Source: Echinometra lucunter
Lineage: Eukaryota > Echinodermata > Echinoidea > Camarodonta > Echinometridae
NCBI GenBank assembly: GCA_029962745.1
Contig: CM057157.1
Coordinates: forward strand, 6,682,279-6,746,278
Length of the DNA: 64,000 bases
Direction of reading: 5' to 3'
Position 1 is the first letter of the stretch. Each line of letters begins with the position of its first letter. Positions 11,918 to 24,000 of this stretch are shown piece by piece. The notes under the pieces are model-generated. The model was not told where the DNA came from and did no database searches. It saw only the letters and a list, made by a program, of their open reading frames with translations. The position numbers were made by a program, and so were the translations under genes.

Positions 11918-12147
11918 TTAAGAGGCCTTGCAAGCAGAAAAGGGGCACTGAACAGGTTTGAAAAGAGGCATTTTCAAGGGTAAAAGGGGAGCAGGGGGTT
12001 AAAAGTGCCCCTGCCCCTACTCCGCCGCTCCTGTGAGGGGACTTTATACCCTATCAGCTTTTTCAGGGGACATACTCTCCGTCCGTAAAAAAAAAAAAAT
12101 TGTGCCCTCCTGTCCCCCCCCCCCCCCCCCCTGGATTGACGCCCATG

Positions 12148-12769
12148 TGCTAACGGTCCTCTAGGAAATATAACTATATATAAATTTATAACGTGTTCTG
12201 TAAATATGCATATATATGTACTTGAGCAGCGCGAAAGTATATTGTAATAAAATGTTGAAGGGGATGGAGTATACTTGACCAAAAAAGGGTCGAAGTATAT
12301 TGTGTAGGAAAGGAGTAATGCGAGACCTATGAGAGATTTGACAATACATGTACTTTATAAGGGAACCTTATTAGTTTGAGAAAACTAGAGAATTTTAAAA
12401 AAAAATGAGGGATCGGGATGGTTTCAATTTTCAAAAGTGAATAGAGATTGATGGTAGGCCTATGAAGACAACGAAAAAGTACAATGCAAATGAGTGGGAT
12501 TCTTAGACAAAAATCGGAAAAATCAAATGGATTTTAAAATTTAAGAAAGCGTCAACAGCGGCGCACTGCACTGCAGCGCAGTCAAATCATTAAGTGCGTT
12601 TGGCACTGCTTTACGATTAGTGCGTGGCATGCAATACCATGCAGCTAGCATGCATGCACTATATAGCTCGCGCGCTACGTGTGTGCACATGATCGATGAG
12701 CTAGCATAGTACAGTGCATGCAGTGAGGTTGATTGATGTCGGGCCGGGCCGGGGAAAACGTTTGTGACC
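12148..12769 (+). promoter_or_regulatory. ZRANB2: probable ZRANB2 promoter and 5' untranslated region
   Basis: This interval precedes the first coding exon. It becomes richer in CG dinucleotides after 12540 and includes GGGCCGGGCCGGGG just before the start codon. No TATA box or initiator could be chosen with confidence, and the transcription start is not determined. Confidence 0.4.
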
Positions 12770-12825
12770 ATGTCAAGCAAGAAATTCATGGGAAATGACG
12801 GGGATTGGGTTTGCAGCAATGGAAA
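12770..12825 (+). CDS. ZRANB2: ZRANB2 coding exon 1
   Basis: The exon encodes the start and DGDWVC, the first half of finger 1 including Trp13 and Cys15. It ends at an AAA/GTAAGT donor in phase 2. Confidence 0.92.
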
Positions 12826-14984
12826 GTAAGTACGACCTAAACGGCATTATCGTGAAATAGGAAACCACCGTTCACTTTGTACAGCAGCGCTTTATTCAGT
12901 CACAGTCACACGCATTGGTTTCCTATTTCCACCTCCATTCTCTTTGACTTTGTACACAAGTGCGTGCGTCAAATGAACGAGTGGTTTCCTAATCCACCAC
13001 GATATGGCCACCTAAACAATGAATGAAAATTATGGAATTGCGTGGGCTATAATCATGATAATTTAGTAATAAGATTAAGTAAACAACTCGTTCGTTGGTA
13101 CGCACGCACTCGTCATGCTCGTGAAGTTGTGTACAAATACAATTGGAGTCTACTATTAATTACCGTATGTCTGACATGAAAGTGAACCTCGCACAGAGTC
13201 GCACTTAGCTAGACCGAAAAATTTTGTCTCTAACATTCGTTCTTAGCCTCTAGTCTTATTCTGGTAGGGTCGGCACTCCTCCTTTATAGAGACAGAAGCG
13301 CCCCGTAGACTTAAGTATGTATTTAATACTGGGTCAGGTCAGCGAAAAGCCGCTAAGCAAGCAGCGAAAATTCGTATTTTCTAGATCTCAGATTTAATGG
13401 TGACAACCCACTTATCCGAAGGCCCGCGAGGCCGAAAATAGCAAATTGTAATCTATAATATCACACCGCTCTGAGCAATTCCTGTGCCAGAAGGAAGTTT
13501 AATTATCAAGGGGCAACGAGGACTAGACCTAGTCTAGATCTAAACATGCTAAAGGAGTCTACTGATAGCACATTATTTGTGATGAAGGAAAATATGATAC
13601 GAGAAAAGTCGGCCTCGCGGGCCTTCGGTCAAGTGGGCGGACCCCGATTTAATTGTTTTTGACATGTTAGAAAATAAAAAAAAACCTATCTGTATATGCC
13701 ATAGAGGGTATAGCTTACCGATTTTATGGTTATATTCCATTTAACTCTCCATTTTCAGGTAAATCCAGGGTTCTAACGTGAGGTCCTCGTGGTTGAAAAT
13801 CTTGCACTTGCAGAAAACCTCTCTCTCACAGTTCGTTCGCCTCCGCTTTTCGGAGGGAGATCAGCGAATTTGCGACTCCCGCATTCGATCGACCAGCAGA
13901 CCTACCACTGAACTAAAAGTGTAATATGCCTACAAAATGTACGTGCGCGTTGCACATTAACGGTACGTACGAACGATGATGTTGTTGTTGTTTTGTATTG
14001 GTCGATCATTGGTTTGAATACGTTCAGCCGGAGTCGCGAATTCGCTGATCTCTGAAAAGCGGAGACGAACGAACTGTGTGAAAGAGAGTTTTTCTGCAAG
14101 TGCAAGATTTTCAACCGCAAGGACCTCGCGTTAGAACCCTGGATTTACCTGAAAATGGAGAGATAAAAGGAATATAGATCCCTAACTACTGCTGTAGCAT
14201 GCAAATTGCTGACAGTAGGAAAGTAGTGTTCTGCCAATGAATTTTTGGTGACAGAGGGGCGTAGGCGCTAGTGCGCTTTCGCACCATAAATCTAATTCTA
14301 CCACGCAAAATCACTCACAAATATTAAATCAAGTGTAAGAAACCTGTTTCTAAGTCTGTCCTGTGCTGTCTTTACATATTTTTCCAGAAATGCTCTAGAT
14401 CTATTTTATGACAAATTCACCACCTGCACTCACTGTATCCAACTCGCACACGGCTTCTCCGTGATTGATTCGCAGCTAGCGCTAGCATGCGCACAGATTG
14501 AAGATATAGACTGAAATTAGCAGTCAATATTTACGTTGAAGCTATGGTAGCTGTTTGTCTTTTTTTTCACTTTTGCATTTGAGTATAGTCTTGATACGAG
14601 AAAGATATAACTTGACAAAGGAAGATAGATTGAAGACAAGGAATATCATATAAAGGGAAGAAAAGAGATAAAATTTAGAATTTAAACAAACAGAAACAAT
14701 AAGAAATGGAGATGGATAGAATGCAAACAATTCATAGCACAAGGGAGAAAAGATAAAGTATCGGTGACCAGGAAAAAGGAAAGAATGATAGAGAGAGAGA
14801 GAGAGACAGACAGACAGAATGCTAAAATGAAAACAAGGAATAACAACGACTGAGTGCAAAGGCAAAGACCCCTTCGACCCCTCCTTCCTCTTGTTTTTTT
14901 TCTTCCTCTTTTTTTTCTTTTCCCTTTCTCTCCTCTTTCTTTACCCTTCTTTCCTTCTCTCTCTCTCCCTCTTTTTTCTTTTGA

Positions 14985-15045
<61 letters not shown>

Positions 15046-18000
15046 AGGCCCACTCGCCCCTGGATCCGCGCCTACCAGGGACCTAGCAGATTGAATCGAT
15101 CGCGAAGAAGCCGTGCAAGAATAACAGTGAGTGCTGGTGGTAAATTTGTCATAAAATAGAGCATTTCTGGAAAAATACATGAAGACAGCACAGGATAGAC
15201 TTAGAAACAGGTTTCTGACACTTCATTTAATATTTGTGATGAAAGCCTTTCCTCATTCTGAGGTTTAGAAGTTATCTTGTATCAGCTTAAGACTTGAATT
15301 AGAAGTAAAAAGGTACCCCAAATGGACTCGGATAGCACCATAGAACATCTAAAATCCCAGAGCTTCCAGGGCCCTCAAGTGGGCCCTGGGGTTTGTGCTT
15401 CATTCTGTGTGCTTCTTCCATATGTGTGTTCGGCTGCATTGTTTGACGCGCATACATGTACATGTATGTTTGCTTTGCTTTTGTTACTAATTTGAATTTC
15501 AAAATGTTGGCAGCTATGTAAATGGGAGACTGTCTCCCAAATAGGCTACCCAAAATGTTGAAATAAGTCTCCAATAATGGAGATGGTCTCCCAAATAGGA
15601 AACAGTATCTGATAATGTCCTCTTGGCTCTCAAGTTGCTTGTTATTTGAGGAAAATAAGTTTGGTTTTGACCAGAAATGTCAAACTCGCAATATTTCATC
15701 GCTGAATCTTCTGCAGAGAGCTCGTCCCCACAGCTGCTGCCGCTGGGCTGCGTTTACTTGCACACAAATGAATACAGTGTGCGAGTTTGGTCACCTTTTC
15801 TCCGGTTTTGACGGACAGCATTAGAGTTGCACTTAGTGCCAGTGCAGTGCAGAGCAAATTGTTTTTTCTTTGATATACTGTGTTATTATGTTGTTCCACA
15901 AAATGTTAATTATTAGCATTAAAAAACAGATGTTGTGGTTCTTCTTGAGTGTCACATTCTGAAAAGGAATGTTACGTGAGTCATTGCCAAGGTCAATTCT
16001 GTGACGTCGTCGTGTGTAGTATGTAGCTGTTGTTGAGATGTGCATAGGTTATAAATTGTGTGGGAGGCAGAGGCAAAATTTTGACACGTGGGGTGGAATT
16101 GCTCATTTTTCGTTAGTTATTTTTCCTTCCAAGAGATTGGATGTGAAAATAAAAGCAAATTGCAATGCATATTATGTGAGGACTACTTGATGTCTTTGTC
16201 AGACAAATGTAAGGCTGATGTATGCTTGAGAAAAGGAGTTCCAGATATAGTTTGTGTGATAGAGTTGTTTTCTTGTGTATTTTCTTCCATTAGGTGCAGC
16301 AATGTGAACTTTGCCAGAAGAACTCATTGCAACAGATGTGGAGCAGGTAAGATAAAAGAAAGATAAGGAAGGTTTTCTCTAGACTATCTAGTGTACCACT
16401 TTTGGTACTATGTAAAGGTCGGACCGAGCATTAGAAAGTCACATGACAATTACAGGTCAAAGGTCATCCAAAAATAGTGACTTTTCCATACATGTGTGTG
16501 TTACATTTATGGAATGGTCATGTTATAAAATTTGTGAAAAACAATCCATTTCCCCCCTACAATAGTATATTTGCATTGTCTTTGTGGTTGTCATTTCAAA
16601 TATCATTGTCAAAATAATACAAAACATAAAAAAATAGAAAAAAATAGTATACAAAAGAAATTAAAACAAAAGAATACATAAGAAATTCAAACATGTGTGT
16701 ATGACAATATATGCAAATTTTATGCTTGCTTATGTAAATATGTAAATAGACAAAACCATAATAAACAATGTAAATACCTAAATGTCAAACCGATCTATGT
16801 CTATGATTCATTTGAGTCATTATGAAACTTTTTGCTTTTTTTCTATGCAAAATAATAAAATAGCAAAAATTACCATACTTTGGTAATTAATATGCACATA
16901 ATTTGCATATTATCGTTTAAATGAAAACATGAATGCGTTGATAATACTTCAATGCAAAATTTCACATGAATCGGACTGTCGGTCTCCAAGATCTTGGGGG
17001 TCAATTTGACCCCCCCCCCCCCCCCCCCCCAAGTAAAAACTTGGTCTGAAATACATGTAGCCCAGTTAAAATAGGGCTAAAGCAGACCCTGATTTGGCAG
17101 CCCAACTCCTTCAGCCTCTCTCTCATCAAATTGGACTAAAAAGGAAGTGCCAAAGGATTGGTTAAAGGGAGTAATTGTGAAGCTACCCAAGAAAGGCTCT
17201 ATTTGCAACTGTAACAATTGGTATGGAATAAATCTTTTATCCATGCCAAGCAAGATTCTTGCAAAGATAATTATCCAACGAATGACAGGTGCCCTCGATC
17301 TAATACTTCGACCCGAACAAGCGGGTTTCAGGAAAGGGAGAAATTGTATTGATCAGATCTTTGCCCTGCAGAACATAATTGAACAGTCAATAGAATGGCA
17401 GAGGGAATTGTATATTAACTTTGTGGACTTTGAATAGGCCTTTGATAGCATGCACAGAGATAGCCTGTGGTAAATCGTGGGAAACTATGGAATTTCGCAA
17501 GAGCTAGTTGACATCATACAGAGCTTTTATGAGAATTTCTCCTGCCAGGTTGGCAGTTGTGACATAACCTTTGAAGTAAAGACAGTAGTCAGACAAGGCT
17601 GTCTTAAGATTTACCAGAGCTGCTTCCTGTCTATGCTACTCTACGGTTCTGAATGCTGGCGAGTAACTAAACAGGACAAAGCCAAGTTAGCAACCTTCCA
17701 TACAAAGCGTCTACAGAGAATTCTGCATGTTTTTTGGCCAACACAATATCTAATCAAGAAGTATTTCAGTGTACACACCAGGATGACATGGAAACCATCA
17801 TCATGAGGAGGAGGTGGAGATGGATAGGCCATGTCTTGAGGAAAGGCCCTGGAAACATGACACGAATAGCACTCCACTGGACTCCAGAGGGGAGAAGGAA
17901 AAGAGGGCGACCAAAAAATACCTGGAGGCCGAGCTAGCCCATCTTGGATACACCTAGGGATCCATACGCCAACTAGCCCAGAACAGAACAGAACAGACTG

Positions 18001-21000
18001 GAGATTCTTCATTGCTGCCCTATGTGCCAGGAGGCATTACGGGCAATAAGTAAGTAAGTTAGTAAGTAAGAAATTTATAGACATGTCTACATCTTTTTTT
18101 TTTCTTCTTCTTCTTCTTTTTCAGAGAAAAGTCGGATGAAGATTAAAGATGGAGGCATGATCATCGGGAAACAGATGGCAGAGAAGAGTCACGGTCTCTT
18201 CAGTGCAGATGATTGGCAGTGCAAGATGTAAGAAATCTATATTGGTGTGACAGGCTATGGCAAAATACCCTCCTGCTAGTCAAACTTAGGTTGCGTTCAA
18301 GCGACCGTTTTTTACCCTAGAATCATGGTTTTCAAAGACGTTTAGTTTAAACCACGGTTGCATTCAATCGATTTTTCGCAGGTCGTAGAAAATAAACGTC
18401 TTTTAAAACGCAAATATGAAACGCTGAAAAAGGTGCGTTTTGAATCATGATTCTGCAGAACCATGGTCACTAAAAATCGATTGAACGCAACGGAGATCTC
18501 AATCATTATTCTATGACATCATTATCATGGTCTGTTTCCGGTTCAGGGGCAAAACAAATTCAGAAAGCGCATGCCAAATTTGACCTATACTTCCTGAGTC
18601 AAACTGCGCTGTACGATGCGCAGTGGGTGGGCTTGAAAATGAGCGAGAATCAGCGTTGATGAAAAATCGCTTGCACGCTTTCCCACAGTAGCCTTGTTCG
18701 TAACAGCGTTTTGATTTGTGATTCATGTTTTTGATTCTAGCTTCAAAAAATCACTTGAACACACTCTAGATCCCCTAATAGTGAAATATATGTTGGAAGG
18801 ATGTGATATACTAGAGGCGGGTTGGGGGAGGGGGAAGTAATTGGCTGCAGGCCCCCCTTTTGATATCTAGTGACCCCCCCCCCCCTTTTTTTTTAAACCA
18901 AGGACTAAACATACAATGTCAGGTGGTGTACATGTATCTGTCATCTGGCTCTGTTCATTGCTAAAGCTGTACTATGTATATTTTGTTGTTAAATGATCTA
19001 CCAAATAGCCCTCACATGCAAAGCATTAGTAGTGTGCATCAGTTTACACATGTTTTCTATATGTCAACTTTAGTCTGTTCTCTTCCCATATCTATCCTAT
19101 CATTTTCACATCTTACGTATCTGAAATTTATTTCATCCATTTTTTCATTGATGCACAGGTGTGGTAACGTAAATTGGGCCAGGAGGAATGAATGCAACGT
19201 CTGCCACTCGCCCAAATTTGGAAAGATTGAGGAGAGAACAGGTAACCGATTGTAGCATCGTTTGATCGTTAAAGGAACCCTGGGGGGATTTTTGTTTGTT
19301 TGTTTGTTTTGTTTATTTTGTTTGTTTGTTGTTATTGTTTTGATAGGTTGAAGGAAACTAAAACCCTCAAGTTAAGTAGTTTTTAAGTCAAAACTAAGAC
19401 AGAATGAAACAGATCAATGAAAAGTTGAACAAAATCGGACATGGAATATTAAGAAAGAAAGATATGCCTATAATGAAATTTTCCATTTTTGACACTACCA
19501 TTGCTAATGGTGATATAATTTGTGAACTCTCATTATGTTTTTGTTCACAAAATTTCACATATTCTTTATTATCATGAAGAACACATGTTTTCATTGTCCT
19601 AATCCCATGGAGAAAACACTCCTACATTATATATCTTGAGTTTGGCTGAGGAAAAATGTGCAGATCTTCAGCAAAATGAAAATGTTTAATTATGTCCGTA
19701 CAAAACATATTGAGAGTTGTCCACAAAATGATGTTATCGATTGGTGTGTCAGTGTCAAAAATGTCATGCAAAAAATTTCATATAACCATAACATTCTTAT
19801 TCCATGTCCTGTTTCTTTCAAATTTTCCCTGATGTGTTTTTATTCCATCTTAGCTTTGATTTAAAAACTACCTGACTAGAGGGTGTTGGTTTCCTTTTTA
19901 AAGCCTACAGTATACCAGGTGTCCCAAAAAAAGCGGAACGGTGGATTTTCAGTTCTTTAATTACCTTCAGAAAGTAGATAATCTTTGTACTTTGGTAGGT
20001 AAAGCATCTTCTACCAAAGAGAATGATACCAAGATCATTAAATTTGGTGAAATAATTTTGATTCTATGCCCGTTTCTTAAAATACAGCAATTTTCAAATT
20101 TTGCATGTTTTTTTGCAACAGTGGAGAGCAGAATTGTGTTGGGAATGGCCTTTCATATGGCATGTGGATGGTACGTTTTGTTGCTGACATACATGAATGG
20201 ACTTCCCTCAAACATGTATTATGAAAGGCCATCCCGACACAAAGCTACTCTCATCAGCCGCCAAAAATTTGAAAATGACTGTATTTTAAGGCATAGAATA
20301 CAAATTACTTTACCAAATTCACTGATCTTGATATCATTTACTTCGGTAAACAATGCTTTACCCATTGATGTAAAAAGATTATCTACTTTTTGAAGGTGAA
20401 GTACTGAAAATCCACCGTTCCGCTTTTTCTGGGACACCCGGTATATACACTCAACAAAAAAAAAAGAAAGAAAACACTTTTTCATGTTGAGATTTGTCAT
20501 AGAAGACTTTCATAAGAATCAATATATCATGCATCAAATTAAAGGAAATTTAATGGTCTTTAGATTTGGTAGGTGAACATAAAGAGCAACTTTACGCATG
20601 AGTGAGCATTCATTTTTCTCTTCCAAGGTACAAAAGTAAAAATTGCAAAGATGGACAGTTTGACATTCATGAGTAAATGACCTTTCACGTAACAGTGGGG
20701 GCAAAAGATCAAACTAAGATATTATGAGACTTGGCTGAAATTACAGAAATGTGCTTTTTCTCTGTATATCTCTTCCCACCCACACCACATCCCCCCCCTC
20801 AAAAAAAAAAAGAAAAGAAAGAAAGAAAAAAAGAAGCTTTTGTTACGTCCAACTTCAAATGTCATCTGGAGTAGCCACATGGATGATAACATGCCCCAAA
20901 TGTGATTTTTTTTTTTTTTTTGTTATCACTTCATGCAGGGTTCTCAATAGAAAAAAATCCACACACGGTTCCCACTGCGCAGAGCGTGGGAATTTCGTAA

Positions 21001-24000
21001 GTTTTACGGAATAACACCTAAAGTTAGGTGTTGCAGCAGTATATGCTATAGTAAAAGGATGAAAAATACTTCTTGGTAAGCAGGAATTGTCTACTAATGG
21101 CATAAAAGTAAAAATACATTGCCAAAAAGCAAAACAATCTGTGACTTTTATCATTATTGTTAGGAATATATACTCCAATATTTTTTTACCCTTGTTGCCA
21201 CACATGGTGCAGCAATTTCACACATGGTTCTTCCTTGTCTGAAACCCTTTACGCATGTATTGGAACCATGGGTGTTATGTACTGGCGAGAACCATGAATT
21301 CATGACTTAATGATGAATTTATGAATTTATGAACTTATGGATCAAATGTGATGACATTATGGTGACTCAGTGGTTAAGCCTGTTGGTATACACTATAATT
21401 CCAGGGAAAACTAATTATGTTTCAATAGTGTATCCAAAAAAGAAATTTCCTTAATCTGCCTGGCATGCTATGCCACTTTGGCTATTATTTGGTCTATTTT
21501 TAGATTTGAAGATGGATTTTTCTTTTCAAGTGCAACAAACCATGCAAACTTCAGTGATGATTTGTTTGCAATTTCCAGTGCAATATGACGGTGAATTTCA
21601 AGTTGCTTGACTTAGAAAAAAAAAAGCATAATGGTCGCGTTTTTTAAACTGTTAAATTGTTACCTTGACGGTTCGGAGCAGTAAGTTGAATAAATGTGTT
21701 CACTCATACATAAAGCTAATTAAATGTTTACCTACCAGATTGAAAGACAATTAATTCATGATTATTGTAACCTTATACAGGGTATGGAGGTGGTTTCAAT
21801 GAGAGGGGCACTGTAGAATACAGAGAGGACAGAGGCAGAGATTCTGATGAAGAATATGATGAGGTAAGTATTACGGCCCATTTCTTGTACGCAACTCTGA
21901 AAGATACCCTGTGTAAGATATTATGCTTCATTGTCTTTTAGTCACATAAATGATTGGAGCAAACTTGTAAAAAAAAATCATATGAATTCAATTCTCGCAT
22001 TTCACAATCCTTGTGCCCTCAGTTCAGTTGCGACAGTCACTCTAGCATGTTGATTCTGGCAGATGGGTTGACAACACTTTGCACTAGTCACCTTTATCGA
22101 TCCTATTCTAAGTGATTATAGACTTCTAACACTTCATATTTTCCCTGGGCTCTCACTTCTAGTTCTACTAACTCATCCTTCTTCTTCCCTGCACTTACCT
22201 TAATGAGTCAAATGTTTCTATAATTGGTCAACACTTGCTGTGTTTGCTACCTTGGAATAACTGTCGTCCCACGAGTGGGAAAATAGGCCTCTCATGGTCC
22301 AGACGATGGTGGCGCATGCATTGTGGAACGTGAGAGTTCAGTTCACTTTGAGTTAATGAAATACATTTTCTTAGCCAAAATGGTGAATTGTTTGTAATTT
22401 ATGAATTTGAATAATGCAAAGTATGTAACACATTGAAAATTGATGTGATTTACAATTAAAAGCACAAAATGATATAAACTGCAAATTAATATAGACTTAG
22501 GAATGAAACGACAACTATTAGATGTTAGCCTTGTCGAAAAAGATATCCCTCATAATGTATTCAGTTATAGGTGGTAGTGTTTAGTTGAGACCTCGAGGTT
22601 GAGACCAAGACCAGGACCTCAAAGTTCCGAGGTGGAGACCAAGACCAAGATCTTATTAAGTTTAACCTGTTAAAGACGCTCAGTCGTAAGCTTTCATAGG
22701 GAACTTGACACCATGGGTGCTTACACAGTAACAGGTGTTGTCCATCACTATAAGTTTTATGACCAACAGACCTTGTGTAATGCTCTGTATATTCCACCCA
22801 TTTACCCATATGGCAAAGTCATTATCTCACTTTCCCTGGCCCGAGAATGCCCGAAGCAGGCCAAAGAATGTTTATGGTGGGACAGCTTGTTTTGCTGTGC
22901 CCCAGAAATGTTTATAACAGGTATTTCCAGTGCATTTCACAAAGTCTGGTATCAGCAAATTATGATCCACTCCCCATGAAAGCCCACGACTGAATGTCTT
23001 TAAACACTAACCCCGAGATAACTTGGGTTGGGGTCTATGGAAAATGCACGTTATACTGAAATCAAATCATGCTCAACAGCTTAAAGGAAAACGAAACCCA
23101 TCAAACTTTAGCTGAAGGCCTTATTATGCATCGTGAGCGAGTTGAAATATGAAATTACTCCCTATTTCATTACTTAGTAAGGAAAACGGTTTCTCCAAAA
23201 TTTGCATTTATTTAGTCTCGTCTGGAGAGGTCTCAAGCAGTGATTTCGAGGTTTGTGTCTGCATACCTGCCAACTGTTCCTATTAAATAGGAATATTCCT
23301 ATTTTGGAGAAAAGAAAATTTCCATTTTAACCTTTGTTCCTATTTCTGTACAAATTTGTCTATAGTATTGAATAGGAAATTTAGGAAAGTTCCTACTTTT
23401 GAAAATTTCGTAATAATTTGGTCGTATTTCTTGGCTGTCAGGGTTGGCAATTTGGCAGGTACAGTACGAGACTGAGACCTCAAGAGCTTCCAAGATCAGG
23501 ACCCTATAAAAATAGGTTTTGGGAAGGTCTCGAGACCTACTACTTCTAGCCTACGGCAAATCCTATTAAAGCCGAAGGGTGCATCTTATCTTCATTTGGC
23601 TTTGGCCAGCACAGGGCTATGTCCTGTTTTGGCTCCATGAGGCTTTACCCTACTGGTGAACATCCTTATTGTTGGAAATGAATAGCCCCAGCCAGTATGA
23701 ATAGCTAGTCCACCTGTTTGTAACCACTGACAATAACAGACGAACAGTAGAAATGGTTTGTAAACATTTAGTTGCATCAGAGTGTCTAGGTACTTAGGGA
23801 ATTAGGTTACTAAGTAAATGAAAGATACTATTCAAGAAGAATATTTGTTTTTGCAGCTTTGGTAGGGATAGGTACTAACTTGAACAGAAGGAAGATCATA
23901 CGGTCAGCGATGATAATTTAACGACATATTTGTTTTTTGTTGTTCATTTGTTTGGTTTTTTTCATATGAAGTTTGGCAGAAGAAAGAAGAAATTCCGCAG

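Larger units (their letters stand above)
8913..12147 (+). mobile_element. large element bounded by CATGGGCGTCAATCC inverted ends, copy 1
   Basis: The element begins CATGGGCGTCAATCC and ends with the exact reverse complement. Its order is: ends, a GGGGGGACACAGTCCAAAAA phrase, GC-rich phrases, then a long array of degenerate units of about 30 bases containing AAAGGGGCACTT. The same order occurs in reverse at 38128-40600. Copy 1 has been invaded by a poly-G repeat (about 8970-9240) and by a TTAA-MITE cluster (10753-11917). No transposase is visible, so it is non-autonomous. The superfamily is not assigned. Confidence 0.65.
12826..16293. other. ZRANB2 intron 1, fold-back elements and poly-G run
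   Basis: The intron carries three inverted-repeat structures, annotated separately, and a 58-base G run. The rest, including 15250-16293, shows no other exon. A translation reading into exon 2 from 16088 is intronic because it crosses the TTCCATTAG acceptor at 16293. Confidence 0.8.
19242..21780. other. ZRANB2 intron 4, MITE-rich
   Basis: The intron holds GTTT repeats (19288-19330), two inverted-repeat elements (19350-19899 and 19915-20441) and A- and T-rich tracts around 20800-20920. No additional exon is supported. Confidence 0.8.
21864..23971. other. ZRANB2 intron 5, composite transposon stretch
   Basis: The intron contains a MITE (22674-22999), a smaller TA-flanked MITE (23266-23459), and an outer fragment family with GAGACCTCGAG phrases (22590-22660 and about 23465-23560) whose pieces the others interrupt. 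No extra exon is supported. Confidence 0.75.

Noticed and set aside
14682..15180. Poly-Pro or poly-Gly proteins on both strands
   Set aside because: They are translations of the 58-base G run and flanking CT-rich sequence.
16088..16293. N-terminal extension joined to ZRANB2 finger 1
   Set aside because: Reading through the acceptor at 16293 gives no finger half; exon 1 at 12770 supplies the missing Trp and Cys in the right phase.
21360..21410. Second tRNA-derived SINE (GACTCAGTGGTTAAGCC looks like an A box)
   Set aside because: No B box or SINE body follows within the expected distance.
23930..23971. Alternative ZRANB2 start before exon 6
   Set aside because: The residues upstream of FGRRKKKF are encoded by the intron's polypyrimidine tract.
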